Below, one piece after another: positions 18,479 to 27,498 of a stretch of DNA of 64,000 nt. Source of the stretch: Nostoc paludosum FACHB-159 (GTDB taxonomy: Bacteria; Cyanobacteriota; Cyanobacteriia; Cyanobacteriales; Nostocaceae). Position numbers and translations under genes: made by a program. The stretch lies in NCBI RefSeq assembly GCF_014698835.1, contig NZ_JACJTU010000023.1, forward strand, positions 1 through 64,000, written 5' to 3'. A model generated the notes under the pieces. That model made no database searches. It saw only the letters and a list, made by a program, of their open reading frames with translations, and was not told the origin of the DNA. Position 1 is the stretch's first letter. Each line of letters begins with the position of its first letter.

Positions 18479-19291
18479 ATGGATACACTTTTCCGTAACT
18501 CCCGGAGAAAGCTTTCTCAAGGGTTATTATTTTGGCGTGAAGCCGGTGGAGAAATTCCTGTAGTTTTTTTACATGGTGCTTGGAATGATAGCAGTGAATG
18601 GTTATCTGTGATGGAGTCCCTTGCAGAAAACTTTCATTGCTTTGCACCTGATTTGTTGGGCTTTGGTGAGTCGGAGAATCCTAATATTCATCATTCGATT
18701 GATTTACAAGTCGAGTGTTTAGCTGAGTTCTTGCAAGCTGTCAAGCTAGAGAAAGTTTATTTAGTGGGGCATTCTCTTGGGGGTTGGATTGCTGCTAGTT
18801 ATGCCTTAAAGTATCCAGAGAATGTTAATGGTATGGTACTGCTAGCACCTGAGGGCGTACAGATAGCAGGACAAGAAGAGTATTGTCGGAAGATGCGGCG
18901 ATTATTGAATTATTCACCCTTGGTGGTTAAATTATTGCGATCGCTAATTACCTTAACTAAAATCCTGGGCTGGCATGAAAAAATTACACAGGATTTGCAA
19001 TTACGTCAGGATTTGTTGCGTTACCCCATAGCTTGTCAGTTACTTTTCAAACGGCGACAAGCAGAAATTGAGGCGGAATCACTACAAAAACGCCTTTACA
19101 TGATTGAAGTCCCAACTTTGATTTTACAAGGTGGCCAAGATACACCAGATGCTTTAGCCAAAAGTCAAGTTTATACCCAACTAATTCCAAAAGTTGAGTT
19201 GAAAATGATTCCCCATGCCGGAAATGATTTACCACAATCTTGTGCTGGGGATATAGCAATGGATATTCAAGAGTTTGTGAAAGGTAATTAG
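18479..19291 (+). CDS. Alpha/beta hydrolase
   Basis: A 270-residue alpha/beta-fold hydrolase. It shows the oxyanion motif VFLHGAWNDSSEW, the nucleophile elbow GHSLGGW, an acid in LQGGQDTPD and the final catalytic His in PHAGND, so the triad is complete. Substrate class (ester, lactone, haloalkane) cannot be assigned. It stands alone between repeat-rich spacers. Confidence 0.9.
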   Translation: MDTLFRNSRRKLSQGLLFWREAGGEIPVVFLHGAWNDSSEWLSVMESLAENFHCFAPDLLGFGESENPNIHHSIDLQVECLAEFLQAVKLEKVYLVGHSLGGWIAASYALKYPENVNGMVLLAPEGVQIAGQEEYCRKMRRLLNYSPLVVKLLRSLITLTKILGWHEKITQDLQLRQDLLRYPIACQLLFKRRQAEIEAESLQKRLYMIEVPTLILQGGQDTPDALAKSQVYTQLIPKVELKMIPHAGNDLPQSCAGDIAMDIQEFVKGN

Positions 19292-19458
19292 AAGAAGTAA
19301 AAAAAATTTGGCGTAGCCTCACAAAGAAATGGTATTGTTTCATGTCAATTCTTAATTAAGATGCATTTAATATTTATTTAACAAAATAATGCAATAATCT
19401 GTACTAAGCACAAAGCGGCTTTATACAGATAGATCGTTAAATTGGAAAAACTTTTCTG

Positions 19459-20022
19459 ATGAAATTAACTCAAAAGCTTTGTATTGCTACTACTGGAGTA
19501 GTGATGAGCCTGGGTTTACAAAAAGCTGCCCCAGTTCACGCAGTTGCACTCAACTTTGATTGGACTGGTGATGCTGGATATTCAGCTAAAGGCTCGTTTT
19601 CTTATGATGAAACCCAAGGTTATACAACCATAGACACTTCAAAACTTCAATCCATTACAGTTTCTTTTTTTGATCCAAGTCAAAAACTGTTGAATAGTTT
19701 TGCTCCGGTTACTAATGGAAGTATTGTTTATAATTTTTTAGACTTCAACTACGATACAGCCACAAAGTCTTTGTTTGGATTCTTTGATGTAGGTCGAGAT
19801 AACGGTCAAAGTACAGATTATTATCTGTTCGGAACTGTTGGTTTAGACCTGAGTCTAAGAAATCCTATTGAGGGAACAATAGATCGGAACAATGGATTAA
19901 TTAATGTTACCTCTATAACCTCAATACCCGAACCATTAACAACAGGTGGCACAGTTCTCACTGCTGGCATCGCTTGGTTGGTGAAGCGTAGAAAAGTTAC
20001 GGCAAAGAAAGCCAAAGCATAA
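19459..20022 (+). CDS. PEP-CTERM sorted exported protein
   Basis: A 187-residue protein with a Sec signal peptide (MKLTQKLCIATTGVVMSLGL...) and a C-terminal sorting tail: IPEP at the start, a hydrophobic helix (GGTVLTAGIAWLV) and a basic end (KRRKVTAKKAKA). This layout is recognised by the exosortase/PEP-CTERM system. The middle is beta-rich with no recognised domain. It is probably a surface or sheath protein. Confidence 0.88.
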   Translation: MKLTQKLCIATTGVVMSLGLQKAAPVHAVALNFDWTGDAGYSAKGSFSYDETQGYTTIDTSKLQSITVSFFDPSQKLLNSFAPVTNGSIVYNFLDFNYDTATKSLFGFFDVGRDNGQSTDYYLFGTVGLDLSLRNPIEGTIDRNNGLINVTSITSIPEPLTTGGTVLTAGIAWLVKRRKVTAKKAKA

Positions 20023-20231
20023 GCTTCTTAGATAGTTCTCATGAAACTTTATTTTTTTGTTGGGCAAAACATCAAAATTGATTAACTTTTCCCAGACTCA
20101 TAAAAGCTAGTCACAGACAGTTTAGATGTCCGTAACTAGCTTTCATAAATTTGGGAGAAAAACTCAAAAGCAACTTTTTAACATCAAATAATAACTATAT
20201 TTTAAGGTCTACTTCCTACTATTGTGCATCT

Positions 20232-20354
20232 AATACCAATTCTTCGTGAAGCTGCATAGAATTTTACCCCTCCCCAACCCTCCCCTTGGCAAGGGGAGGG
20301 TGCGCGCTAGCGCGGGTGGGGTATTTATATGCGTCTTCATATTAAATTGGTATA
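20232..20354. mobile_element. MITE-like palindromic element
   Basis: About 123 bp bounded by imperfect terminal inverted repeats: AATACCAATTCTTCGTGAAG on the left against the complement of ATGCGTCTTCATATTAAATTGGTAT on the right. Inside are two nested hairpins, CCCTCCCCTTG/AAGGGGAGGG and GCGCGCTAGCGCG. It has no coding capacity. It resembles small non-autonomous repeats abundant in Nostoc-type genomes. Confidence 0.7.
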
Positions 20355-20525
20355 ATCAATCATTTCTTTCAATGAAAACCTAATATTAACAACAGTTAAT
20401 TTTTCTCTATAGAGAGTGATTAAGAAGTGATTAAAAAAACTATTTAAAACTAAACACTTGTGAAGAAAATTTAAAATTTATTGATATAAAATACCTTTAT
20501 TAATTGTAGAATTGGTAACAATTGA

Positions 20526-22025
20526 ATGGATGATAAACTCAGCATCAAAATCCAACAAGGATATTTGAGTGTGAGATATCATCTGACAAAATACTACAAG
20601 GTATTAGTTCTTTTTCTTTGTACAACGTTGTTTGTCTTGTTTGGTCAGATAGTTATTGCTCAGAGTAACTATAATTTAGGCACTCAAGGGAAGCAAAGAG
20701 TAGAACTGATTGTGGGTGGCGATTTCATCGTGACGATGAATGAAGCACAACCGATTATTCAAAATGGTGCGATCGCCATTAAAGACGGGAAAATTGTTGC
20801 AGTAGATACACAATACAAAATCATGACATCATACAGAGCCGACAAGACGCTCCCAGGTGATGGTCTGGTGCTGATGCCGGGTCTGGTAAACGGTCATTCT
20901 CACTCAGCAATGGTTCTGTTTCGTGGTCTTGCGGACGACTTAGCGTTGCAGGATTGGCTTGAGAATTACATTTTCCCAGCAGAAGGGCAGTTCGTCGATC
21001 AAAATTTTGTCCGCGTTGGCGAACAGCTTGCCTGCTGGGAGATGATACGCGGTGGCACAACAACGTTTGTTGATATGTACTTTGAGCCAGATGTTGCTGC
21101 TCAAGTGGTTAATGAATGCGGCTTACGTGCCATTATTGCGCCCTCGTCAATAGATTTTCCCAGCCCTGGTTTCAAAGGATGGGATGATGCTTTTGCCTTA
21201 GCGATCGATTTTCTCAAACGTTGGAAAGGTAAGAACGAGCGTATAATACCAGCTATTGCTGCCCATGCTCCCTACACCGTCTCTCCAGAGCATCTCACCC
21301 AGGCTATTCAAGCTGCGCGTCATTACGATGTCCCCCTGACAATTCACCTGGCAGAAACACAAGGTGAAGTTAAAGATGTCCAGCAGCGCTATAACGCAAC
21401 CCCTGTCAAACATCTAGATAATCTCAACTTCCTAGACCCGCGTGTATTTGCTGCACACGTTGTCTGGCCTAACGCAAGCGAAATCGCCCTACTGGCGAAA
21501 CGCGGTGTTGGTGTTATCCACAATCCTGACTCAAATTTGAAATTGGCTTCTGGCTTTGCACCAATTCCGGCGATGTTGCAAGCGGGAGTTAAGGTTGGTC
21601 TGGGTACCGATGGAGCCTCGTCAAACAACGTTCTTGATATGTGGAACGCAATTCGCCTCACTGCTCTCATCCACAAAGGAACTACCCTTGACCCCACTGC
21701 TGTGCCAGCTAAGACAGTTTTGCGTATGGCAACACTTGGCAGTGCAGAAGCACTCGGCTTATCAAATAAAATTGGTGCGATTAAGGTGGGACTTCAAGCA
21801 GACGTGATTCAAATCCAGTTAAAAGAGCCACACTTACTCCCACTTTACGATGTCATCTCCCATCTTGTTTATGCAGCAAATTCCCAAGATGTTGATACTG
21901 TGATTGTAAATGGGAAAGTTCTCATGGAAAAACGTCAGATGCTGACACTTGACACTGAAAGAATTCGTCGTGAAGCTACTTCTATTGCCCAGAGGATAAA
22001 ATCTCAATTCCGACCCTCGAATTAA
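20526..22025 (+). CDS. Membrane-anchored amidohydrolase (SAH/MTA deaminase-like)
   Basis: Amidohydrolase-superfamily metal enzyme of 499 residues. The metal-binding motif GLVNGHSHSAM follows the family N-terminal beta domain (VELIVGGDFIVTMNE), and HAPYTVSPEH, HLAETQGE and GLGTDGASSNN match the MtaD/TrzA/SsnA group of deaminases and chlorohydrolases. Unusually, the first 45 residues include a hydrophobic segment (VLVLFLCTTLFVLFGQIVIA), giving a signal anchor, so the active domain should face the periplasm. The substrate is not determined. Confidence 0.88.
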   Translation: MDDKLSIKIQQGYLSVRYHLTKYYKVLVLFLCTTLFVLFGQIVIAQSNYNLGTQGKQRVELIVGGDFIVTMNEAQPIIQNGAIAIKDGKIVAVDTQYKIMTSYRADKTLPGDGLVLMPGLVNGHSHSAMVLFRGLADDLALQDWLENYIFPAEGQFVDQNFVRVGEQLACWEMIRGGTTTFVDMYFEPDVAAQVVNECGLRAIIAPSSIDFPSPGFKGWDDAFALAIDFLKRWKGKNERIIPAIAAHAPYTVSPEHLTQAIQAARHYDVPLTIHLAETQGEVKDVQQRYNATPVKHLDNLNFLDPRVFAAHVVWPNASEIALLAKRGVGVIHNPDSNLKLASGFAPIPAMLQAGVKVGLGTDGASSNNVLDMWNAIRLTALIHKGTTLDPTAVPAKTVLRMATLGSAEALGLSNKIGAIKVGLQADVIQIQLKEPHLLPLYDVISHLVYAANSQDVDTVIVNGKVLMEKRQMLTLDTERIRREATSIAQRIKSQFRPSN

Positions 22026-22113
22026 CAGTTGTTTATTCTTGGGGGAAACACTACGCTAAAAGCCGCGATCGCTGTTTACTGTTTTAAGAAATCTCAGCTG
22101 CTCTAGGTGTAAC

Positions 22114-23115
22114 CTAGAGCAGTTTAATTATTTCTCGCATTCCCCAAAAGATTAAGTTTGGTTCCACAATTAAATGTGTTGCGATCTCAGGATATAACAC
22201 TTGGAGATAGTTGATTATTAAAGTGCGATCGCCACCTTTAATTGCAATCTTTCCATTGGGAAATAAATTCCACCACGCCTGAATAAAATCTTTAATTCCA
22301 CCTAAAAAAGTGTAAATTACCCCACTTTCAATTGCCTCTTTTGTATTCAATGCAAAACGTGGTGGTAGAGACGCATTTTTTGAGATTTCAACTAATGGTA
22401 ATTGTCCTGTTTTTTGACCGAGAGTTGCAAATTGCAAGCCCAATCCTGGTAGAATTGCACCTCCAACCAAACACTGATTAGCATCCGCAGCCGTAAAAGT
22501 TAGCGTTGTTCCTGCATCAATCACCAACATTGGAAAACCCCAGGTTTTTCCCGCACCCCACAAAGCTAAAGCACGGTCAATTCCTAATGTGGGGTACATA
22601 CCTTTGAGAGGTACTTCATTTAAAGTAATAACCCGAACGTTGGGATAAGTTTCCCAAATAGCAGTTTGGCTGGGAACTACCGAGGCGAGGAGGAGGGGAG
22701 GAAGGGATGAGGAGGTGGGGAGATGGGGAGATGGGGGGGATGAACCGCCCGTTTGTTCCTGTGCTTGTTCCCTAGTTTTATTTTGGGTTGCGGAAATTGT
22801 CAGTAGTAAATCATCTAATGTTTGAGATTGAGCTAGCTGGCAGATGATAGACTCAGGCAAATACTCAGTATTCCAAGCATTATCGAGAATTTCGCCCCTA
22901 AATAATGCCCAGTGCAACCGAGTATTGCCAATTTCCAAAGCTAGCCAAATCTTCTCTCCCGAAGTTCCGTTCGTCGTTCGCGCAGCGTCTCGAAGAGAAG
23001 ACGTTGGCGTTCGCGGAGCGTCTCGTAGAGAAGCCATCCAAGGAAGCCTTGGCTCAGACTTTTCTCTGTGTTCTCTGTGCCTCTGCGGTTCGATCATTTG
23101 ATTTTTTTTTAACAT
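22114..23115 (-). CDS. coaX: Type III pantothenate kinase, repeat-extended
   Basis: CoaX phosphorylates pantothenate, the first step to coenzyme A. The core is clear: LALEIGNTRLHWALF (phosphate loop), LLASVVPSQTAIW, GIDRALALWGA and VIDAGTTLTFT. At 333 residues it is much longer than the usual 250-270. The extra length is repeat-derived. The first roughly 60 residues come from CGCAGAGGCACAGAGAAC- and GCGTCTCGTAGAGAAG-type repeats. A serine/proline insert (GGSSPPSPHLPTSSSLPP) is encoded by a GGGGAGATGGGGAGATG-type array at about 22688-22745. The true start is therefore uncertain (23115, 23097 or 23037). Confidence 0.88.
   Translation of the reverse strand: MLKKNQMIEPQRHREHREKSEPRLPWMASLRDAPRTPTSSLRDAARTTNGTSGEKIWLALEIGNTRLHWALFRGEILDNAWNTEYLPESIICQLAQSQTLDDLLLTISATQNKTREQAQEQTGGSSPPSPHLPTSSSLPPLLLASVVPSQTAIWETYPNVRVITLNEVPLKGMYPTLGIDRALALWGAGKTWGFPMLVIDAGTTLTFTAADANQCLVGGAILPGLGLQFATLGQKTGQLPLVEISKNASLPPRFALNTKEAIESGVIYTFLGGIKDFIQAWWNLFPNGKIAIKGGDRTLIINYLQVLYPEIATHLIVEPNLIFWGMREIIKLL
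22688..22745. repeat. G-rich STRR inside the coaX reading frame
   Basis: GAGGAGG and GGGGAGAT units on the plus strand lie fully within the coaX coding sequence without breaking frame. The same unit type is found in spacers at about 16490-16530 and 50090-50120. Confidence 0.85.
22975..23095. repeat. Dispersed repeats over the coaX 5' end
   Basis: Two adjacent near-copies (CGCAGCGTCTCGAAGAGAAG and CGGAGCGTCTCGTAGAGAAG, about 22979-23034) are followed by a CTGTGTTCTCTGTGCCTCTG-type repeat (about 23063-23090). All fall within the annotated N-terminal extension of coaX. Confidence 0.75.
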
Positions 23116-23204
23116 GAATATAAATTTTTTAATAAAAATTTACATATAACACGTGGCACAATAAGACAAGAGGAATAAATACTCAATTTGTCAAGGAGGG
23201 GGTT

Positions 23205-24929
23205 ATGGTAGCACTCACCGAAAGAACTGAAAAACGGCTCACCATACAGACTGTAGAAATAGCTCAAGATACAACGGCAATTCGCTCACTCGATTGGGAT
23301 CGCGATCGCTTCGATATTGAGTTCGGTCTGCAAAACGGTACTACATATAACTCGTTTCTCATCCGGGGAGAGCAAACAGCCTTAGTCGATACTTCCCACG
23401 AAAAGTTTCGTCAATTATATTTTGATACCCTTACGGGACTAATCAACCCCAAAGAAATAGATTATTTGATTATCAGCCACACCGAGCCAGATCACAGCGG
23501 TTTAGTGAAAGATTTACTGCAAATGGCTCCGGATATTACTGTTGTCGCTTCTAAGGTAGCAATTCAATTTTTAGAGGATTTGGTACATCAGCCATTTAAA
23601 CGGCGGATTGTGAAAAATGGCGATCGCTTGGATTTAGGTAACGGTCATGAATTTGAATTCGTAATTGCACCGAATTTACATTGGCCAGATACCATCTTCA
23701 GCTTTGACCACAAAAACCAGATTCTCTTCACCTGCGATGCATTCGGGATGCACTATTGTTCCGATACCACCTTCGATGAAGACTTAAAAACTATTGAAGC
23801 AGACTTTAAATATTACTACGAATGTTTGATGGGACCAAACGCCCGGTCAGTGCTGTCTGCCCTCAAGCGGATGGGAGAATTAAAAACCATCGCTATGATT
23901 GCCACCGGTCACGGCCCTTTATTATCTCACAATGTTGACGAACTCGTTGGACGTTACCGCACTTGGAGCCAAACCCAAGCCAAGCCAGAAACAGCCATTG
24001 GCATATTTTACGTTTCGGAATACGGTTATGGCGATCGCCTCGCCCAAGCAATTGCCAACGGTATCGCTAAAACCAATGTCGCTGTAGAAATTGTGGACTT
24101 GGGGTCTGAAATCGATTTACAAGAACTGCGCGAACTAGTCGCCCGCTGTGCGGGATTGGTTGTTGGTTTACCTCCTGCTTCTGGTGCTGCTAACATCCAA
24201 GCTGCACTCAGCACAATTTTAGGATCTACCAAAGAAAAGCAAGCCATCGGCGTATTTGAAAGTGGCGGTGGCGATGATGAACCGATAGATCCTTTGCTGA
24301 GTAAATTCCGGAATTTGGGTTTGACAACGGTTTTCCCAGCAATTCGGATTAAGGAAACACCCACAGAAAACATCTACAAACTGTGTGAAGAAGCGGGTAC
24401 AGACTTAGGTCAATGGGTAACGCGCGATCGCAACATCAAAGCCATGAAATCCCTTGGTGCAGACTTAGATAAAGCACTAGGCAGAATCAGCGGCGGACTA
24501 TATATTATCACTGCCAAAAAAGGCGATGTTTCCAGCGCTATGTTAGCTTCCTGGGTTGCTCAAGCCAGCTTCAAACCTTTAGGATTTTCCATCGCAGTCG
24601 CCAAAGACAGAGCAATTGAATCATTGATGCAAGTAGGCGATCGCTTTGTTCTCAACGTCTTAGAAGAAGGCAATTTCCAACCACTGATGAAGCACTTTTT
24701 GAAGCGGTTCGCCCCTGGCGCCGATCGCTTTGAAGGAGTGAGAACCCAGCCAGCCGAAAATGGTGCCCCCATCCTCACCGACGCCCTCGCTTACATGGAG
24801 TGCGAAGTCGTCAGCAGAATGGACTGCGGCGACCACTGGGCAGTATACAGCACCGTCTACGCCGGACGAGTTTCTAAGCCAGATGCCCTAACTGCGGTGC
24901 ATCATCGCAAAGTTGGAAACCACTATTAA
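23205..24929 (+). CDS. flv3: Flavodiiron protein Flv3
   Basis: Flv3 acts with Flv1 in NAD(P)H- or ferredoxin-linked reduction of O2 to water, protecting photosystem I or keeping heterocysts anaerobic. It has 574 residues: a metallo-beta-lactamase-like diiron domain with full ligands (His92, Glu94, Asp96 and His97 in SHTEPDHSG; more His in NLHWPD and TGHGPL), a flavodoxin domain (from about 265) and a C-terminal flavin reductase domain (from about 420). The sequence TAIRSLDWDRDRFDIEFGLQ is Flv3-like. A strong AAGGAGGGGG site precedes the ATG. flv1 follows 290 bp downstream. Confidence 0.93.
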   Translation: MVALTERTEKRLTIQTVEIAQDTTAIRSLDWDRDRFDIEFGLQNGTTYNSFLIRGEQTALVDTSHEKFRQLYFDTLTGLINPKEIDYLIISHTEPDHSGLVKDLLQMAPDITVVASKVAIQFLEDLVHQPFKRRIVKNGDRLDLGNGHEFEFVIAPNLHWPDTIFSFDHKNQILFTCDAFGMHYCSDTTFDEDLKTIEADFKYYYECLMGPNARSVLSALKRMGELKTIAMIATGHGPLLSHNVDELVGRYRTWSQTQAKPETAIGIFYVSEYGYGDRLAQAIANGIAKTNVAVEIVDLGSEIDLQELRELVARCAGLVVGLPPASGAANIQAALSTILGSTKEKQAIGVFESGGGDDEPIDPLLSKFRNLGLTTVFPAIRIKETPTENIYKLCEEAGTDLGQWVTRDRNIKAMKSLGADLDKALGRISGGLYIITAKKGDVSSAMLASWVAQASFKPLGFSIAVAKDRAIESLMQVGDRFVLNVLEEGNFQPLMKHFLKRFAPGADRFEGVRTQPAENGAPILTDALAYMECEVVSRMDCGDHWAVYSTVYAGRVSKPDALTAVHHRKVGNHY

Positions 24930-25208
24930 AAGTTAGGAGTTAGGAGTTAGGAGTTAGGAGTTAAGAGTTAAGAGTTAAAAGTTAAGAGTTAGGAGTTAGG
25001 AGTGAGGAGTTGAAGAAAGTAATTAATTCAAAACTCTGAACTCACGTGGAGACAATATATCTTGTTAAAACCATCCCTACCACTCCTAACTTCAAACTCC
25101 TGTAGAGATGCGATTGATCGTGTTTGAACTCCAAACTCCAAACTCCAAACTCTTAACTTTTAACTCCAAACTCCTCACTCCTAACTCCTAACTCCTAACT
25201 CCTAACTC
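24928..25208. repeat. Large inverted STRR spacer between flv3 and flv1
   Basis: GTTAGGA-type heptamers (24930-25012) face CTAACTC-type heptamers (25122-25208). The left arm begins at the flv3 stop; the right arm ends 11 bp before the flv1 ATG, with no evident ribosome-binding site between. The transcript could form an imperfect stem of about 80 bp. Confidence 0.9.
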
Positions 25209-25219
25209 TCTTTTGTGTT

Positions 25220-26932
25220 ATGTCAACAAACAAACCACGCGACGTTCAGGTTTTCCCCATTGCTACAGATACAAAAATATTGCGATCGCGCAGTTGGTCA
25301 AGGCTGAGATTTGAAATAGAATACGCTCTGGCTAAGGGGACAACTGCTAATTCTTATTTAATTGAAAGCGATAAAAATGCTCTGATTGACCCTCCTGGGG
25401 AAACGTTTACAGAAATTTATTTAGAAGCGTTGCAGCAGCGATTTGATGTTACAAAACTAGATTATGTAATTTTGGGACACGTCAACCCCAACCGCGCTGC
25501 AACTTTAAAAGCTTTACTGGAAATTGCGCCGCAAATCACCTTTGTCTGTTCTAATCCAGGGGCGATAAATTTACGCGGGGCGCTAGAAAATCCAGATTTG
25601 CCAATTCTGGTGATGCGGGGAGAAGAAACTTTAGATTTGGGCAATGGGCATAATTTACAATTTATTCCCACCCCCAACCCCCGCTATGCAGACCACCTTT
25701 GCACCTACGATCCGCAAACAGAAATTCTCTACTCAGATAAGTTATTTGGGGCGCATGTTTGCGGAGATCAGGTATTTGATGAAGGCTGGGAAATCTATAA
25801 CGAAGACCGCCGCTATTATTTTGATTGCCTCATGGCTCCCCACGCCCGTCAAGTTGAAACAGCGCTGGAGAAGCTTGCAGATTTACCCGTGCGAATGTAC
25901 GCGACTGGACATGGCGCTTTGGTGCGCTATGGCTTAATCGAACTTACCAAAGCTTACCGACAATGGAGCCAACAACAAACTTCTGCTGACTTGACAGTAG
26001 CGTTGATTTATGCATCAGCCTATGGAAATACAACCACCTTAGCTCAGGCGATCGCTCGTGGCATCACCAAAGCTGGCGTCGCGGTAGAATCGATTAATTG
26101 TGAATTCACCGACCCAGAGGACATCCGTGCTGCTGTGGAAAAATCCGCTGGCTTTGTCATCGGTTCTCCTACCCTTGGCGGTCATGCACCTACACCCGTA
26201 CAAACAGCTTTAGGAATTGTCCTAGCCACAGCTACGAATAATAAACTGGCTGGCGTGTTTGGTTCCTTTGGTTGGAGTGGTGAAGCCGTTGATTTAATTG
26301 AAGGCAAATTGAAAGATGCTGGTTATCGGTTTGGTTTTGATACCATCCGCGTCAAGTTTAAACCAAACGATCCTACCTTGCAGCTTTGCGAACAAGCGGG
26401 TACTGACTTTGCCCAAACATTGAAGAAAACGAAAAAAGTGCGATCGCAAAGTGTTCCCGCCACTAACGTTGAACAAGCTGTTGGACGAATTGTCGGTTCG
26501 CTGTGCGTTCTCACAGCCAAACAAGACGATATATCCAGCGCCATGTTAGCTTCTTGGGTATCCCAGGCTAGCTTTAGTCCCCCTGGTTTAACCATCGCTG
26601 TCGCCAAAGACCGCGCCGTGGAAAGTTTGACACATTCAGGAAATAAATTTGTCCTGAATATCCTTAAAGAAGGCAATCACTTGGGATTGATGAAACACTT
26701 CCTCAAACCCTTTGGCCCCGGACAAGACCGATTTGCCGATGTCGCCGCCGGAGAAGCACAAAACGGTTCTCCGATTCTGACGGATGCTTTAGCATATCTC
26801 GAATGTTCTGTACAAAACCGGATGGAATCTGGCGACCATTGGCTGGTTTATGCAACCGTGGATAATGGCAAATTGTTAGATACTGATGGTGTCACAGCCG
26901 TGCATCATCGCAAATCGGCAACTCATTATTAA
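25220..26932 (+). CDS. flv1: Flavodiiron protein Flv1
   Basis: Partner of Flv3, 570 residues with the same three domains. The diiron ligand motif is lost: HVNPNR (His87, Asn89, Asn91, Arg92) replaces HxExDH, as in known Flv1 proteins, so any oxygen reduction must use the partner subunit or a different site. RDVQVFPIATDTKILRSRSW and CTYDPQTEILYSDKLFGAHV are Flv1-like. Adjacent flv3-flv1 resembles the heterocyst-specific B pair of Anabaena, but A or B type cannot be settled here. Confidence 0.92.
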   Translation: MSTNKPRDVQVFPIATDTKILRSRSWSRLRFEIEYALAKGTTANSYLIESDKNALIDPPGETFTEIYLEALQQRFDVTKLDYVILGHVNPNRAATLKALLEIAPQITFVCSNPGAINLRGALENPDLPILVMRGEETLDLGNGHNLQFIPTPNPRYADHLCTYDPQTEILYSDKLFGAHVCGDQVFDEGWEIYNEDRRYYFDCLMAPHARQVETALEKLADLPVRMYATGHGALVRYGLIELTKAYRQWSQQQTSADLTVALIYASAYGNTTTLAQAIARGITKAGVAVESINCEFTDPEDIRAAVEKSAGFVIGSPTLGGHAPTPVQTALGIVLATATNNKLAGVFGSFGWSGEAVDLIEGKLKDAGYRFGFDTIRVKFKPNDPTLQLCEQAGTDFAQTLKKTKKVRSQSVPATNVEQAVGRIVGSLCVLTAKQDDISSAMLASWVSQASFSPPGLTIAVAKDRAVESLTHSGNKFVLNILKEGNHLGLMKHFLKPFGPGQDRFADVAAGEAQNGSPILTDALAYLECSVQNRMESGDHWLVYATVDNGKLLDTDGVTAVHHRKSATHY

Positions 26933-27100
26933 TCAATCCTCGCCAATTTACGACCCCAGGATATTTTTGCCAGTACAATGTTACCCTCCTCGCCTCCCTT
27001 GCGGGGTAGGGTACTTTGACTTTGGCTAATCTGGGAAGAAACCGAAAAGTTAATTTTCAACTATTACTTACGCCGTCAACCATCTGTGCTATTATATTTT

Positions 27101-27131
27101 TGTAAGTGACTTACAAATCAAGTCACTTACA
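27101..27131. promoter_or_regulatory. Perfect 12-bp inverted repeat, operator-like
   Basis: TGTAAGTGACTT at 27101-27112 and its exact complement at 27120-27131, separated by 7 bp. The left arm plus 2 bp is itself nearly palindromic (GTAAGTGACTTAC). This is typical of a binding site for a dimeric repressor. It lies between flv1 and the Uma2 gene, upstream of a terminator at 27413. Confidence 0.6.
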
Positions 27132-27412
27132 ACATAGAAGACAAGCTAAAAAACACTTAAACTCTACTTTTGCAGAAGTAGTGTATAAGCTAAAACAAAA
27201 CAAACAGAACAACAATTAGATTTTATCTGCGTGCCTACTTCTCCTTTAGTAGTTTTAATACTAAAACTAGAGATTTCAGGATAGAGTCTGTATTGCGTGA
27301 AATATAAGCTACTACTACCAGTTGCGGTAAAAGTAGCAAAAAAAGAAGATAGATTTCCTTCACTTTTCTCCTTGTTTTTATTTTGTGGTAGACAAGCAAA
27401 TAAATTCGACAA

Positions 27413-27450
27413 GCACCTCGATTTAAATCAAGGTGCAAATCTTTTTTTTT
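27413..27450 (+). terminator. Rho-independent terminator without an upstream gene
   Basis: GCACCTCGATTT (27413-27424) pairs with AAATCAAGGTGC (27425-27436) at 11 of 12 positions, followed by AAATC and ten T. It reads on the plus strand and precedes the Uma2 gene. No plus-strand protein gene ends just before it. Confidence 0.8.
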
Positions 27451-27498
27451 GCATTATTTAGTCATATTGTACTATATTCTATTTTTTTTATTACAGTT

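Noticed and set aside
27164..27412. Minus-strand gene of 82 residues upstream of the Uma2 gene
   Set aside because: TTG start, low-complexity Ser/Thr/Lys composition and no domain; the terminator at 27413 points to a plus-strand transcript instead.
27433..27498. Longer Uma2 start at 27433
   Set aside because: It would begin in the stem of a terminator hairpin and adds a hydrophobic stretch absent from the family.
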